A DNA stretch of 64,000 nucleotides, taken from NCBI GenBank assembly GCA_028284605.1, contig JANQRL010000031.1, forward strand, positions 62,001 to 126,000. Direction: 5' to 3'. How positions within the stretch are numbered: position 1 is the first letter of the stretch; every line of letters starts with the position of its first letter. The DNA comes from Paracoccaceae bacterium (GTDB lineage: Bacteria; Pseudomonadota; Alphaproteobacteria; Rhodobacterales; Rhodobacteraceae). Shown piece after piece: positions 56,392-64,000 of this stretch. The notes under the pieces were generated by a model, which ran no database searches, was not told the origin of the DNA, and saw nothing but the letters and a program-made list of their open reading frames with translations. Position numbers and translations under genes: made by a program.

Positions 56392-56979
56392 TCAGAGGCC
56401 CACCCCCTCCACCACCGTCAGCCCCAGCCCCTGCCAGTTCTGCATCCCGCCGCGATAATAACTGATGTTCTCCGCCGGGAAGCCGGCTTCGATCATGCGG
56501 CGGGCGGCGGTGGGGGACTGGCCGCACCAGGGGCCGTTGCAGAAGAGCACGACCCTGGGCAGCGCGCCCTCGCAGATCCAGCCGTCGAAATCGATCTCGC
56601 AGCCCAGTTCGTCGAGCCGGTCGGCGGCCTCGTTATAGGGCACCGAGATCGCGCCGGGGATCGTGCCGGCCTCGAATTCCGGCCGGATACGGCCATCGAC
56701 GACGAGCGTGTCCGGGTCCTGAAGCGCGGCGAGCACCTCCAGCTCGCCAACCGGGGTCACCCCGGGCGCGGGCACCATGGGCTGGATGCAGAAATTCGGA
56801 CAGGGGCGGGAGGTCAGCGTCCAGTCCTCGCCCACCCGGTTGGAATTGTCCGGATTGCGGGCGATCTCCACCGTGCCGCCCGGGGTCTCCACCGTCACCG
56901 ACATCAGGTCGGGGGTGATCCCCACCGGGTCCGCCATCGCCGCGCTGGCGGTCAGGATCAGGGCCATCAGGCTGCGCAT
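56392..56979 (-). CDS. Exported rhodanese-like protein
   Basis: A 195-residue protein with a short signal peptide (MRSLMALILTASAAMA, then DP) and a rhodanese domain. The active-site loop is CNGPWCGQS with Cys147 in the catalytic position and an additional Cys152; TLVVDGR and GTIPGAISVPYNE precede it. Two further cysteines (60 and 64) may form a disulfide in the periplasm. A sulfurtransferase or redox role is inferred. Start 56979 is preceded by GGAG; upstream in-frame ATG is rejected. Confidence 0.82.
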   Translation of the reverse strand: MRSLMALILTASAAMADPVGITPDLMSVTVETPGGTVEIARNPDNSNRVGEDWTLTSRPCPNFCIQPMVPAPGVTPVGELEVLAALQDPDTLVVDGRIRPEFEAGTIPGAISVPYNEAADRLDELGCEIDFDGWICEGALPRVVLFCNGPWCGQSPTAARRMIEAGFPAENISYYRGGMQNWQGLGLTVVEGVGL

Positions 56980-57077
56980 CGCATCTCCTCCCTCTTCTGG
57001 CCGGTCCACCCTCCCGCCGTCGGTCGCCCCGGTCAATGCGGCTGGCCGCCGCCCCGGAACAGGCTAGGTTCGCCCCC

Positions 57078-57503
57078 ATGCGCCTTGCCCTCCTCCTCAG
57101 CTTCCTCGCCAGCCCCGCCGCGGCCTGGGACTTCACCCCCGGCCTGCCCTGCCTCCTGACCCATGAGGAAGCGGAGGCGCGGATGGAGCTGACCTACGAT
57201 CCGACCGGCCCGCTTTACACGATCACCGTGACCCGGGCCGCGCCGTTCCCGGACGCCCCGCTCTTCGGGATGCGGTTCGAGGGGGTGGCGGCGGGCACGA
57301 TCTCCACCGACCGGCATGTGCTGAGCAATGGCGGCCGGTCAATCACGGTGACCGACCGGGGCTTCGGCAATGTGCTGAACGGGCTCCAGTTCAACGACAC
57401 CGCCACGGCGCTCATTGGGGCCGAGGCGGTGTCATTTTCGCTTGCCGGCGCGTCCGGGCCGGTCGCCGCTTTCCGGCAGTGCCGGCCCGTGCCGGGGGCC
57501 TGA
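57078..57503 (+). CDS. Hypothetical secreted protein
   Basis: A 141-residue product with a clear signal peptide (MRLALLLSFLASPAAA, then WDF), a conserved-looking PCLLTHEEAEA segment with one Cys and a second Cys near the C terminus (FRQCRP) that could pair. The rest is beta-rich. No family recognised. Divergent from the rhodanese gene and convergent with the DUF4399 gene 3 bp away. Confidence 0.65.
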   Translation: MRLALLLSFLASPAAAWDFTPGLPCLLTHEEAEARMELTYDPTGPLYTITVTRAAPFPDAPLFGMRFEGVAAGTISTDRHVLSNGGRSITVTDRGFGNVLNGLQFNDTATALIGAEAVSFSLAGASGPVAAFRQCRPVPGA

Positions 57504-57506
57504 ACC

Positions 57507-57944
57507 CTACTCCACGGTGATGGTGATCGGCTGCGACATGACCGGCGGCTCATGGGGCAGGTGCAGGTGGTCGGCGACCAGCGTCCAGATCGTATGGGTG
57601 CCGGGGGGCAGGTCGAGCGTCGTCTCCGACTGACCGCCGCCGAAATGGATGTGGCTGTCATCCGCCGGTACGCCAACCGAGAAGTCGTACTCCGCCGGGT
57701 CGATATTGATCAGCAGGTGATGATGCCCGGTACCGTCGATATCGACACCCGCCGGCGCGATCCCCATGCCCGCGAGCCCGAAACGGATCGTCACCGGGTT
57801 CGACACCGTCTCGCCATGGGCCGGGCTGATGATGTAGGCATACGCCCCTTCCGGCGCCGGCAGTCGCTCTCCCTCGGCATGGGCTGCCGTGGCGATCAGC
57901 AATGCCGCGATCCCTGCGCTCAGGCCCGTTAGTCGTTTCGTCAT
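57507..57944 (-). CDS. DUF4399-domain exported protein
   Basis: A 145-residue precursor with a signal peptide of about 23 residues (ending AHA) and a DUF4399 domain: YIISPAHGETVSNPVTIRFGLAGMG-type beta sandwich, a TGHHHLLI histidine motif and DSHIHFGGGQSE. Several histidines suggest metal binding, but function is unknown. ATG 57944 follows a purine-rich AGGAAAGAGG ribosome-binding region. Confidence 0.85.
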   Translation of the reverse strand: MTKRLTGLSAGIAALLIATAAHAEGERLPAPEGAYAYIISPAHGETVSNPVTIRFGLAGMGIAPAGVDIDGTGHHHLLINIDPAEYDFSVGVPADDSHIHFGGGQSETTLDLPPGTHTIWTLVADHLHLPHEPPVMSQPITITVE

Positions 57945-58023
57945 CCTCTTTCCTCCCTGCGACACTCTCACGTGACGTAGGGTCAAGGTAGATCGGGACG
58001 GAGCGACTTCAAATCACCTGGGC

Positions 58024-58287
58024 TCAGAAGTCGAACAGCTCGTCGAGGAAACCGCCGCGCCGCTTCTTCTTGCGCGGCCGGTCGTCATAGCGGTCGTCGT
58101 AACGGTCGCCGCGGTCGTGATAGCCGCCGGGGGGCGGGGGCGGTGGGGCCGTCTGCACCGAACGCTCGATGATCTTGTCGAGTTCGCCGCGATCGAGCCA
58201 GACGCCACGGCATTGCGGGCAGTAGTCGATTTCGACGCCGTTGCGGTCGGCCATCACGAGCTGGGTTCCGTCAATCGGGCATTGCAT
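58024..58287 (-). CDS. Zinc-ribbon (TFIIB-type) small protein
   Basis: An 87-residue protein with CPIDG and YCPQCRGVWLDRGEL, the zf-TFIIB pattern (four zinc ligands including CxxC) common in small bacterial proteins. A Pro/Gly linker and repeated DRYDDRYDDR segment lead to a basic KKKRRGG block and an acidic-aromatic FLDELFDF end. Function unknown; nucleic-acid or protein binding is plausible. ATG 58287 begins exactly at the zinc ribbon. Confidence 0.8.
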   Translation of the reverse strand: MQCPIDGTQLVMADRNGVEIDYCPQCRGVWLDRGELDKIIERSVQTAPPPPPPGGYHDRGDRYDDRYDDRPRKKKRRGGFLDELFDF

Positions 58288-58579
58288 GGGCGGCGGCTCC
58301 TCCAGATATGTCCTCGATAGGAGATGGGGCAGGCGGCGCAGTCCGGCAAGCCTTTCTGGCGATACAATTATCGAGGATCGCGGCACAGGCGCGACCTTTG
58401 CAGAGAAAAGCGAGGATCGCCGGGTCTCGCGGTGGCGCCACGCGAAGGACCTGGCGATGGTGTCCGGTGCGCGATGACACGGGGTCAACACCACGGGCGA
58501 ATCGCCGACCGCCCGAGGGGAAAGAAGGAGGGCTCGGCAACATCTGACGGGCTCCGCAAGACCGCCGTCTGGTGGTCGC
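58288..58579. other. Intergenic stretch without identified elements
   Basis: About 290 bases between the zinc-ribbon gene and the convergent-facing end of ubiG. I see no gene, RNA or strong hairpin; it presumably includes the zinc-ribbon promoter. Confidence 0.5.
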
Positions 58580-59329
58580 TCACCCCGGCTTTGTCGCCGC
58601 CGTCACGTAGTTCACGCTCAGGTCCCGGTCGGAGATGCGCCAGGCCCAGGTGACCGGGTTGAACTGGTAGCCCTTGCGATCCACCGGGTCGAGCCCGGCC
58701 TTGGAGAGGAACCCGTAGAGTTCGTCCGGCGTGATGAACTTCTCCCATTCATGGGTGCCCTTGGGCAGCCAGCGCATGACGTATTCGGCGCCCACGATGG
58801 CGAAGACGTAGCTCTTCGGATTGCGGTTGATCGTCGAGCAGAGATGCAACCCGCCGGGCTTCAGGAGCGCCGCGCAGGCGTCGAGATAGGTCTGCGGGTC
58901 CGGGACGTGCTCCACCACCTCCATGTTCAGGACCACGTCGAAGACCTCGCCCGCTGCCGCCAAAGCCTCTGCCGTTGCGTGCCGGTAGTCGATGTCGAGG
59001 CCGGATTGTTCGGCATGGATGCGGGCGACGGGGATGTTGCGCTCCGCCGCGTCGGCGCCCACCACCTCGGCCCCGAGCCGCGCCATCGGCTCGCAGAGGA
59101 GCCCGCCGCCGCAGCCGATATCGAGAAGGCGCAGCCCGGCGAAGGGCCGGTCTGCCTTCAGATCGCGGTCGAATTCCGCGGCGATCTGCTGTGTGATGTA
59201 GTCGAGCCGCACCGGGTTCATCATATGCAGCGGCTTGAACTTGCCGTCCGCATCCCACCATTCCGCGGCCATCGCCTCGAACTTTGCGATCTCGGCGGCG
59301 TCGACGGTGCTTTCGGCGGTTTGCATCAT
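58580..59329 (-). CDS. ubiG: 3-demethylubiquinol/2-polyprenyl-6-hydroxyphenol O-methyltransferase UbiG
   Basis: SAM-dependent methyltransferase for both O-methylation steps of ubiquinone synthesis. The 249-residue protein has the [22 protein letters not shown] family block, SAM motif [13 protein letters not shown] at 69-81, [10 protein letters not shown] and a C-terminal [10 protein letters not shown]. The start at 59329 is a double ATG. Divergent from the iminopeptidase gene. Confidence 0.96.
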   Translation of the reverse strand: MMQTAESTVDAAEIAKFEAMAAEWWDADGKFKPLHMMNPVRLDYITQQIAAEFDRDLKADRPFAGLRLLDIGCGGGLLCEPMARLGAEVVGADAAERNIPVARIHAEQSGLDIDYRHATAEALAAAGEVFDVVLNMEVVEHVPDPQTYLDACAALLKPGGLHLCSTINRNPKSYVFAIVGAEYVMRWLPKGTHEWEKFITPDELYGFLSKAGLDPVDRKGYQFNPVTWAWRISDRDLSVNYVTAATKPG

Positions 59330-59389
59330 GGCCTCTTAGATGGCATGGATTTCAGGTCGGGGCATGCTGCGGCCCTATATAGGACGGTG

Positions 59390-60382
59390 ATGGACAAGGT
59401 CTCTGGTCAAAAGCGCGCAAACCCGCATCTTTATCCCGCCCTCGATCCCTACGATCAGCGGATGCTGGAGGTGGGCGACGGGCACCGTGTCTATGTCGAG
59501 CAATGCGGCAATCCAAGGGGTTTGCCGGTCGTCGTCCTCCATGGCGGTCCGGGGGGCGGCTGTTCGCCGGCGATGCGGCGCTATTTCGACCCGGACCTCT
59601 ACCGGATCGTGCTTTTCGATCAGCGCGGCTGCGGGCGCTCGCGGCCCCATGCCAGTGTGGAAGCCAATACGACCTGGCATCTGGTGGCGGATATCGAGCG
59701 GATTAGAGAGACGCTGGGCATCGACCGCTGGATCGTCTTCGGCGGCAGTTGGGGCGCGACGCTGGCGCTGATCTATGCCGAGGCGCATCCGGAACGGGTG
59801 GCGGCGCTTGTGCTGCGGGGCGTCTTCCTGATGACCCGGCGTGAGCTGAACTGGTTCTATGGCGGCGGGGCGGGACAGTTCTGGCCCGATCTGTGGGAGA
59901 ATTTCGCCGGACTGGTCCCGGCGGACGAACGTCATGATCTGATCGCGGCCTATAACCGGCGGCTCTTTTCCGGCGACCTGATGATGGAGACGCGGTTCGC
60001 CCGCGCCTGGGCGTCGTGGGAGAATGCCCTCGCGTCGATCGACAATGACGGCGCGACGGGGGAGAGCCCGGCGGACTACGCCCGCGCCTTTGCCCGGCTG
60101 GAGAATCACTATTTCCTCAATGGCGGGTTTCTGGCGGAGGGCGACGGCATCCTCGACCGGATCGACCGGATCGCGGATATCCCCGGCTTCATCGTGCAGG
60201 GCCGCTACGACATGATCTGCCCGCCCGCCTCGGCGCATATGCTGGCCGCTGCCTGGCCGAAAGGGCGTCTCCGGATGATCCCGCGGGCGGGCCATGCGCT
60301 GTCGGAACCGGGGATCAGCGCGGAACTGGTGCGTTGCATGGACACGCTCGCGGCGAAGCGCGCGAAGCTGGGGATGGCATGA
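59390..60382 (+). CDS. pip: Proline iminopeptidase
   Basis: Alpha/beta hydrolase of 330 residues that removes N-terminal proline from peptides. It has the oxyanion loop HGGPGGG at 51-57, DQRGCGRSRPH, nucleophile Ser120 in FGGSWGATLAL, a late GRYDM Asp and RAGHALSEP His. ATG 59390 follows AGGACGG; a much longer frame upstream covers ubiG antisense and is rejected. It overlaps the following gene as ATGA. Confidence 0.94.
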   Translation: MDKVSGQKRANPHLYPALDPYDQRMLEVGDGHRVYVEQCGNPRGLPVVVLHGGPGGGCSPAMRRYFDPDLYRIVLFDQRGCGRSRPHASVEANTTWHLVADIERIRETLGIDRWIVFGGSWGATLALIYAEAHPERVAALVLRGVFLMTRRELNWFYGGGAGQFWPDLWENFAGLVPADERHDLIAAYNRRLFSGDLMMETRFARAWASWENALASIDNDGATGESPADYARAFARLENHYFLNGGFLAEGDGILDRIDRIADIPGFIVQGRYDMICPPASAHMLAAAWPKGRLRMIPRAGHALSEPGISAELVRCMDTLAAKRAKLGMA

Positions 60383-61299
60383 GGATCGCAGGGCTTCCGG
60401 CGAAGTCGCGGCGCCGGCTGCTGACCGGCGGTCTGGCCGCGGCGATGGTGGCGGCAACGGGACTGCCGGCCCAGGCGCTCGGTCGGTCCGGCGGGCGGCT
60501 GGTGGCCGGTCTCTCTGGCGGCGCGGCGGCGGACAGCTGGGACGGGCGCAGCCATGACGGGCTCTTCATGCAGGCGGTGTCCCACGGCGCGGTCCATGAC
60601 TGCCTGACGGAAGTCGCCGCCGACGGGACCCTGCGCGGGGAACTGGCGGTGGGCTGGGATGCGAGCGCCGATGCCCGCGACTGGCGGTTCGAGCTGCGGC
60701 CGGGGGTGCGGTTCCACGATGGGACGCCGCTGACCGCCACGGATGTCGTCGCCTCGCTCAGCCGGCACCGGACCGGGTCCCCGATGGCGCCGCTTCTCGC
60801 CGAGATGCAGGCGTTGGAGGCCGCTAGCCCGGGCGCGGTCCGGATCGCCCTCCGGGAGGGCAACCCGGACCTGCCGTATCTTCTCTCCGATCCGCATCTC
60901 GTCATCCAGCCCGAAGCCGCCCCCGCGAGCGGGATCGGCACCGGGCTCTATCGGGTCGCCGTTTTCGAGCCGGGGGCGCGGTTTGTCGGGCGCCGGGTGG
61001 CGGAGCACTGGAAGGACGGGCAGGCCGGCTGGGCCGATGAGGTGGAGATGCTGGCGCTCGACCCGCTTTCGGCGCGCCTCGCCGCCCTGCGCTCGGGCCG
61101 GGTGGATGTGATCGACGGGCTTGGCGCCACAGACGCCGTGCGGCTCGCGGCGAGCGCCGACCGGCGGGTGATCGACGTCGCGGCCAATCCCGAGCCGTGG
61201 CGGATGGCCCTGTCGGACCGGGTAGGCGCCCCGGCGCAGGTCGGCGCGCTGGGCGCCATGGACAGTGCCCGCTTCGCCGAACGCTGGTGGGTCGGCTGA
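60379..61299 (+). CDS. Short SBP_bac_5-like peptide-binding protein
   Basis: A 306-residue product related to family 5 extracellular solute-binding proteins, which usually reach about 500 residues. The N terminus is a twin-arginine signal (SRRRLLTGGLAAAM). The recognisable core includes DGTLRGELAVGWD, FELRPGVRFHDGTPLTATDVVASL and the DPLSARLAALRSGRVDVIDG block. The second half of the family fold is missing, and no ABC permease is adjacent, so transport may not be its function. ATGA overlap with pip. Confidence 0.7.
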   Translation: MRIAGLPAKSRRRLLTGGLAAAMVAATGLPAQALGRSGGRLVAGLSGGAAADSWDGRSHDGLFMQAVSHGAVHDCLTEVAADGTLRGELAVGWDASADARDWRFELRPGVRFHDGTPLTATDVVASLSRHRTGSPMAPLLAEMQALEAASPGAVRIALREGNPDLPYLLSDPHLVIQPEAAPASGIGTGLYRVAVFEPGARFVGRRVAEHWKDGQAGWADEVEMLALDPLSARLAALRSGRVDVIDGLGATDAVRLAASADRRVIDVAANPEPWRMALSDRVGAPAQVGALGAMDSARFAERWWVG

Positions 61300-61306
61300 A
61301 ACGCCC

Positions 61307-61335
61307 CTTGCACATCCCCTCGGCAGCGCCTATCT
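61307..61335 (+). promoter_or_regulatory. Candidate promoter of the rimP-nusA operon
   Basis: CTTGCA at 61307-61312 and CTATCT at 61330-61335 are separated by 17 bases, fitting the alphaproteobacterial CTTGAC-N17-CTATAT pattern. Transcription would start near 61342, leaving a leader of about 90 nt. Confidence 0.55.
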
Positions 61336-61389
61336 AGCCGGTAACAGCGGCGTGCCGGCCTCCACCCCCGGGACCCACCGAAAGACCGA

Positions 61390-61412
61390 ACGGGCCGCTG
61401 GCCCGTTTTTTT
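61390..61412 (+). terminator. Leader terminator/attenuator hairpin before rimP
   Basis: ACGGGCC and GGCCCGT form a 7-bp GC-rich stem with a GCT loop, followed by seven Ts, 20 nt before the rimP start. An upstream CAGCGGC (61345-61351) is complementary to GCCGCTG (61394-61400), which lies across the hairpin, so the two structures would be mutually exclusive. Confidence 0.8.
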
Positions 61413-61431
61413 GTGCCTGGACCCGAGAGCC

Positions 61432-62028
61432 ATGCCTGACCTGATCGCCCGCGCGGCGATGGACCGCCGGATCGCAGAGATCATCACCCCCGTCCTTGAG
61501 GGCATGGGGTTCGAACTGGTGCGCGTGCGGCTGATGGGCGGCAAACACCAGACGCTCCAGATCATGGCTCAGCGCCCGGACGGCAGTATTGAAGTCGACG
61601 ATTGTGCCGATATCTCGACCCAGCTCAGCGCCGTCCTCGATGTCGAGGACCCGATCCTCGACGCCTATACGCTGGAAGTCTCCTCCCCCGGCATCGACCG
61701 GCCGCTCACCCGGCTAAAGGACTTTGCCCAATGGGAGGGCTATGTCGCCAAGATCGAGACCGACGAGCTGATCGACGGCCGCCGCCGCTTCAAGGGCGTG
61801 CTGGCTGGGGTCGAGGGCGACGAGGTGCTGATCGAGATCGCCGACGACAAGGGCGAGGAGATCACCATCGGACTGAACTTCGACTGGCTGGCGGAGGCCA
61901 AGCTGGTGCTGACGGACGCGCTGATCCGCGACGTGCTGCGCGCGCGCAAATCCGCAGGCCAGATCGACGAGAGAGATTTTGACGAGATCGAGACCGTGCT
62001 CGACGGTCCGGAAGAGGAGAAGACGTGA
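61432..62028 (+). CDS. rimP: Ribosome maturation factor RimP
   Basis: Needed for 30S subunit maturation. The 198-residue protein has an N-terminal alpha/beta domain with [19 protein letters not shown], the DDCADIS and [20 protein letters not shown] blocks, and a C-terminal SH3-like domain. The start is ATG 61432 (MPDLIAR); the in-frame upstream ATG at 61411 lies on the terminator T-run. It overlaps nusA by one base or four, depending on the nusA start. Confidence 0.96.
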   Translation: MPDLIARAAMDRRIAEIITPVLEGMGFELVRVRLMGGKHQTLQIMAQRPDGSIEVDDCADISTQLSAVLDVEDPILDAYTLEVSSPGIDRPLTRLKDFAQWEGYVAKIETDELIDGRRRFKGVLAGVEGDEVLIEIADDKGEEITIGLNFDWLAEAKLVLTDALIRDVLRARKSAGQIDERDFDEIETVLDGPEEEKT

Positions 62029-63803
62029 TGGCGATTACCTCGGCCAACCAGCTGGAACTCTTGCAGACCGCCGAGGCGGTGGCGCGGGAAAAGATGATCG
62101 ACCCCGAACTGGTGGTCGAAGCGATGGAAGAGAGCCTCGCCCGGGCGGCGAAGTCCCGCTACGGCGCCGAGATGGACATCCGCGTCTCCATCGACCGCAA
62201 GACCGGCAAGGCGACCTTCACCCGGGTCCGCACGGTGGCCGAAGAGGACCTGATCGAGACGACCCAGGCCGAGATGACCGCCGATCAGGCGCGCGTGGCC
62301 GTGGGCCAGCAGCGCCCGAATGTGACCGTGGTCAGCGGCCGGCGCACCGTCCATGAACTCGACGAGGAAGGCGAGATCATCGACAGCCGGACCGAGGATT
62401 TCCGCCGCTTCCTGATGCGCGCCGCGACCGACCGCGATGTGCCGGGCGATGTGGATCAGACCACCGATCCGCAGATCGGCGACGAGTTGGTCGATGAGGT
62501 GCCCCCTGTCGAGATGGGCCGCATCGCCGCGCAATCGGCCAAGCAGGTGATCCTGCAGAAGGTCCGTGAGGCCGAGCGCGAGAAGCAGTTCGAGGAATTC
62601 AAGGACAAGACCGGCCAGATCATCAACGTCCAGGTCAAGCGCGAGGAGTACGGCAACGTCATCGTCGATCTGAACCCGGGCGAAGGCGTGTTGCGCCGGA
62701 ACGAGAAGATCGGTCGCGAGAGCTATCGCCCGAACGACCGCATCCGGGTCTACATCAAGGATGTGCGGCGCGAGCCTCGCGGGCCGCAGGTCTTCCTCTC
62801 CCGCACAGCGCCGGAATTCATGGCCGAGCTCTTCAAGATGGAGGTGCCGGAGATTTATGAGGGCATCATCGAGATCAAGGCCGTGGCCCGCGACCCGGGC
62901 AGCCGGGCGAAGATCGCGGTGATCTCTTACGATTCGTCTATCGACCCGGTGGGCGCCTGCGTTGGTATGCGCGGCTCCCGCGTGCAGGCGGTGGTCAACG
63001 AGCTTCAGGGCGAGAAGATCGACATCATCCCGTGGAACGAGGATATGCCGACCTTCCTTGTGAACGCGCTCCAACCGGCCGAGGTCTCCAAGGTCGTGCT
63101 CGACGAGGATGCCGAGCGGATCGAGGTCGTGGTGCCGGAAGAGCAGCTCAGCCTCGCCATCGGTCGGCGTGGCCAGAATGTGCGGCTGGCCTCGCAGCTC
63201 ACCCATCTCGACATCGACATCATGACCGAGGAGGAGGAGAGCGCCCGGCGCCAGAAGGAGTTCGAGGAACGCACGCAGCTCTTTGTCGAGACCCTCGATC
63301 TCGACGAGTTCTTCGCCCAGCTTCTGGTCTCCGAAGGATTCACCAATCTCGAAGAGGTGGCCTATGTCGAGCTTGATGAGCTTCTGGTCATCGACGGGGT
63401 CGACGAGGACACGGCTCAGGAGCTTCAGGCCCGGGCCCGCGATGTGCTCGATGCCCGCAACAAGGCGGCGCTCGACCGGGCCCGCGAGCTTGGCGTCGAG
63501 GACAGCCTCATTGCATTCGAGGGGCTGACACCCCAGATGATCGAAGCGCTGGCCGAGGATGGTGTGAAGACCCTCGAAGACTTCGCCACCTGTGCCGACT
63601 GGGAGCTGGCCGGGGGCTGGACCACGGTCGATGGTGAGCGGGTCAAGGACGACGGGATCCTGGAGAAATTCGATGTGAGCCTCGAAGAGGCTCAGGACAT
63701 GGTGATGACCGCCCGGGTGATGCTCGGCTGGGTCGATCCGGCCGACCTGGAGGCCTCCGCCGAAGAAGACGGCGAAGCGATCGAGGAGCAGGCCGAGGCC
63801 TAA
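62028..63803 (+). CDS. nusA: Transcription termination/antitermination protein NusA
   Basis: RNA polymerase-binding factor affecting pausing, termination and antitermination. The 591-residue protein has the N-terminal RNAP-binding domain, an S1 domain with GVLRRNEKI, two KH domains (about residues 230-380, including PVGACVGMRGSRVQAV and AIGRRGQNVRLA), and C-terminal acidic repeats. ATG 62028, with AGGAG at 62015, is favoured over GTG 62025. In E. coli NusA controls its own operon, which is relevant to the leader hairpin. Confidence 0.96.
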   Translation: MAITSANQLELLQTAEAVAREKMIDPELVVEAMEESLARAAKSRYGAEMDIRVSIDRKTGKATFTRVRTVAEEDLIETTQAEMTADQARVAVGQQRPNVTVVSGRRTVHELDEEGEIIDSRTEDFRRFLMRAATDRDVPGDVDQTTDPQIGDELVDEVPPVEMGRIAAQSAKQVILQKVREAEREKQFEEFKDKTGQIINVQVKREEYGNVIVDLNPGEGVLRRNEKIGRESYRPNDRIRVYIKDVRREPRGPQVFLSRTAPEFMAELFKMEVPEIYEGIIEIKAVARDPGSRAKIAVISYDSSIDPVGACVGMRGSRVQAVVNELQGEKIDIIPWNEDMPTFLVNALQPAEVSKVVLDEDAERIEVVVPEEQLSLAIGRRGQNVRLASQLTHLDIDIMTEEEESARRQKEFEERTQLFVETLDLDEFFAQLLVSEGFTNLEEVAYVELDELLVIDGVDEDTAQELQARARDVLDARNKAALDRARELGVEDSLIAFEGLTPQMIEALAEDGVKTLEDFATCADWELAGGWTTVDGERVKDDGILEKFDVSLEEAQDMVMTARVMLGWVDPADLEASAEEDGEAIEEQAEA

Positions 63804-63829
63804 GGCCCTCGGTCTGGGCGGAGCGAGGG

Positions 63830-64000
63830 GTGACCCGCGGCGGCCGACAGAAGGACCGGGACGGCCCGGAGCGGCGCTGTATCGTCAGTGGCGAGACGGC
63901 GCCAGCCACCGGTTTGATCCGGTTTGTGGTGGGCCCGGAGGGCCAGGTGGTGCCGGATGTGCTCGGCAAGCTGCCGGGCCGGGGCATGTGGGTGCGGGCG
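63830..64000 (+). CDS. ylxR: YlxR (DUF448) RNA-binding protein, 5' part
   Basis: The frame opens at GTG 63830, 26 bp after nusA, and stays open to the window edge (57 codons). It encodes the YlxR core: RRCIVSGE, LIRFVVGPEG and KLPGRGMWVRA. YlxR homologues sit between nusA and infB and bind RNA or modulate RNase P. Truncated by the window end. Confidence 0.92.
   Translation, partial: MTRGGRQKDRDGPERRCIVSGETAPATGLIRFVVGPEGQVVPDVLGKLPGRGMWVRA

Noticed and set aside
58751-59389. A long N-terminal extension of proline iminopeptidase
   Set aside because: The extra 213 codons are antisense to ubiG; the internal ATG at 59390 has a ribosome-binding site and matches the family start.
61390-61412. Hairpin as the plain terminator of the upstream peptidase/binding-protein transcript
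   Set aside because: It lies 91 bp past that stop and downstream of a good promoter match for rimP, and an antiterminator-like complement sits between them, so a leader role is preferred. It could still serve both.

Overview
The window reads as one contiguous stretch of an alphaproteobacterial chromosome, most likely from the Rhodobacterales (Rhodobacteraceae). The evidence is high-GC coding sequence throughout, the alpha-type AddAB nuclease, a Tim44-domain protein, NDUFS4- and NDUFAF5-like proteins, HslVU with a propeptide-bearing HslV, and two gene orders typical of this group: maf-aroE-coaE-dnaQ-secB and rho-mnmE-mnmG-rsmG-parA-parB-hemW-rdgB-rph-hrcA-grpE. Genes are packed tightly, with many 4-8 bp start/stop overlaps. 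I saw no tRNA, rRNA, CRISPR array, insertion sequence or phage gene.

Layout. 0-9.1 kb: tail of a PAS-like protein, then tsaE, a sugar kinase/nucleotidyltransferase pair that looks like AmgK-MurU (cell-wall sugar recycling), addB, addA and trxA. 9.1-16.8 kb: a glycan-synthesis-like protein, hslVU, an MFS transporter, smr-mltA-tim44 on the minus strand, fxsA and secB. 16.8-19.5 kb: minus-strand dnaQ-coaE-aroE-maf. 19.5-20.0 kb: a 529-bp gene-free region with an AT-rich core and DnaA-box-like motifs, the best candidate for the chromosomal replication origin. 20.0-26.8 kb: plus-strand rho-mnmE-mnmG-rsmG-parA-parB with a near-perfect parS site inside rsmG. 26.8-33.7 kb: hemW-rdgB-rph (minus), hrcA-grpE (plus), mutS (minus).

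33.8-41.5 kb holds metabolic and repair genes: a PfkB kinase, exported MsrA, a sulfotransferase-like protein, argG, a membrane protein, two Nudix hydrolases, Hsp33 and a CCA/poly(A) polymerase. 41.5-45.2 kb is a two-gene ABC exporter. 45.3-48.0 kb is an envelope cluster: two YkuD L,D-transpeptidases around a CAP-domain lipoprotein, then two paralogous small exported peptides. 48.1-55.1 kb carries hemH, a methyltransferase, comF-grxC-nitrilase-marR, an NDUFS4-like gene and uvrB. 55.1-56.4 kb is a lower-GC islet with one hypothetical gene and no recognisable neighbour. 56.4-61.3 kb has small exported or zinc-binding proteins, ubiG, a proline iminopeptidase and a short substrate-binding protein. 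61.3-64 kb is the rimP-nusA-ylxR operon, preceded by a leader with a strong terminator hairpin and a possible antiterminator.

Most genes are housekeeping. The most informative signals are non-coding: the candidate origin, a 50-nt G-free tract in the rho leader, parS embedded in the rsmG reading frame, the rimP-nusA leader, and DnaA boxes near 47.26 kb. All functional calls rest on reading motifs and gene order; no database search was run.
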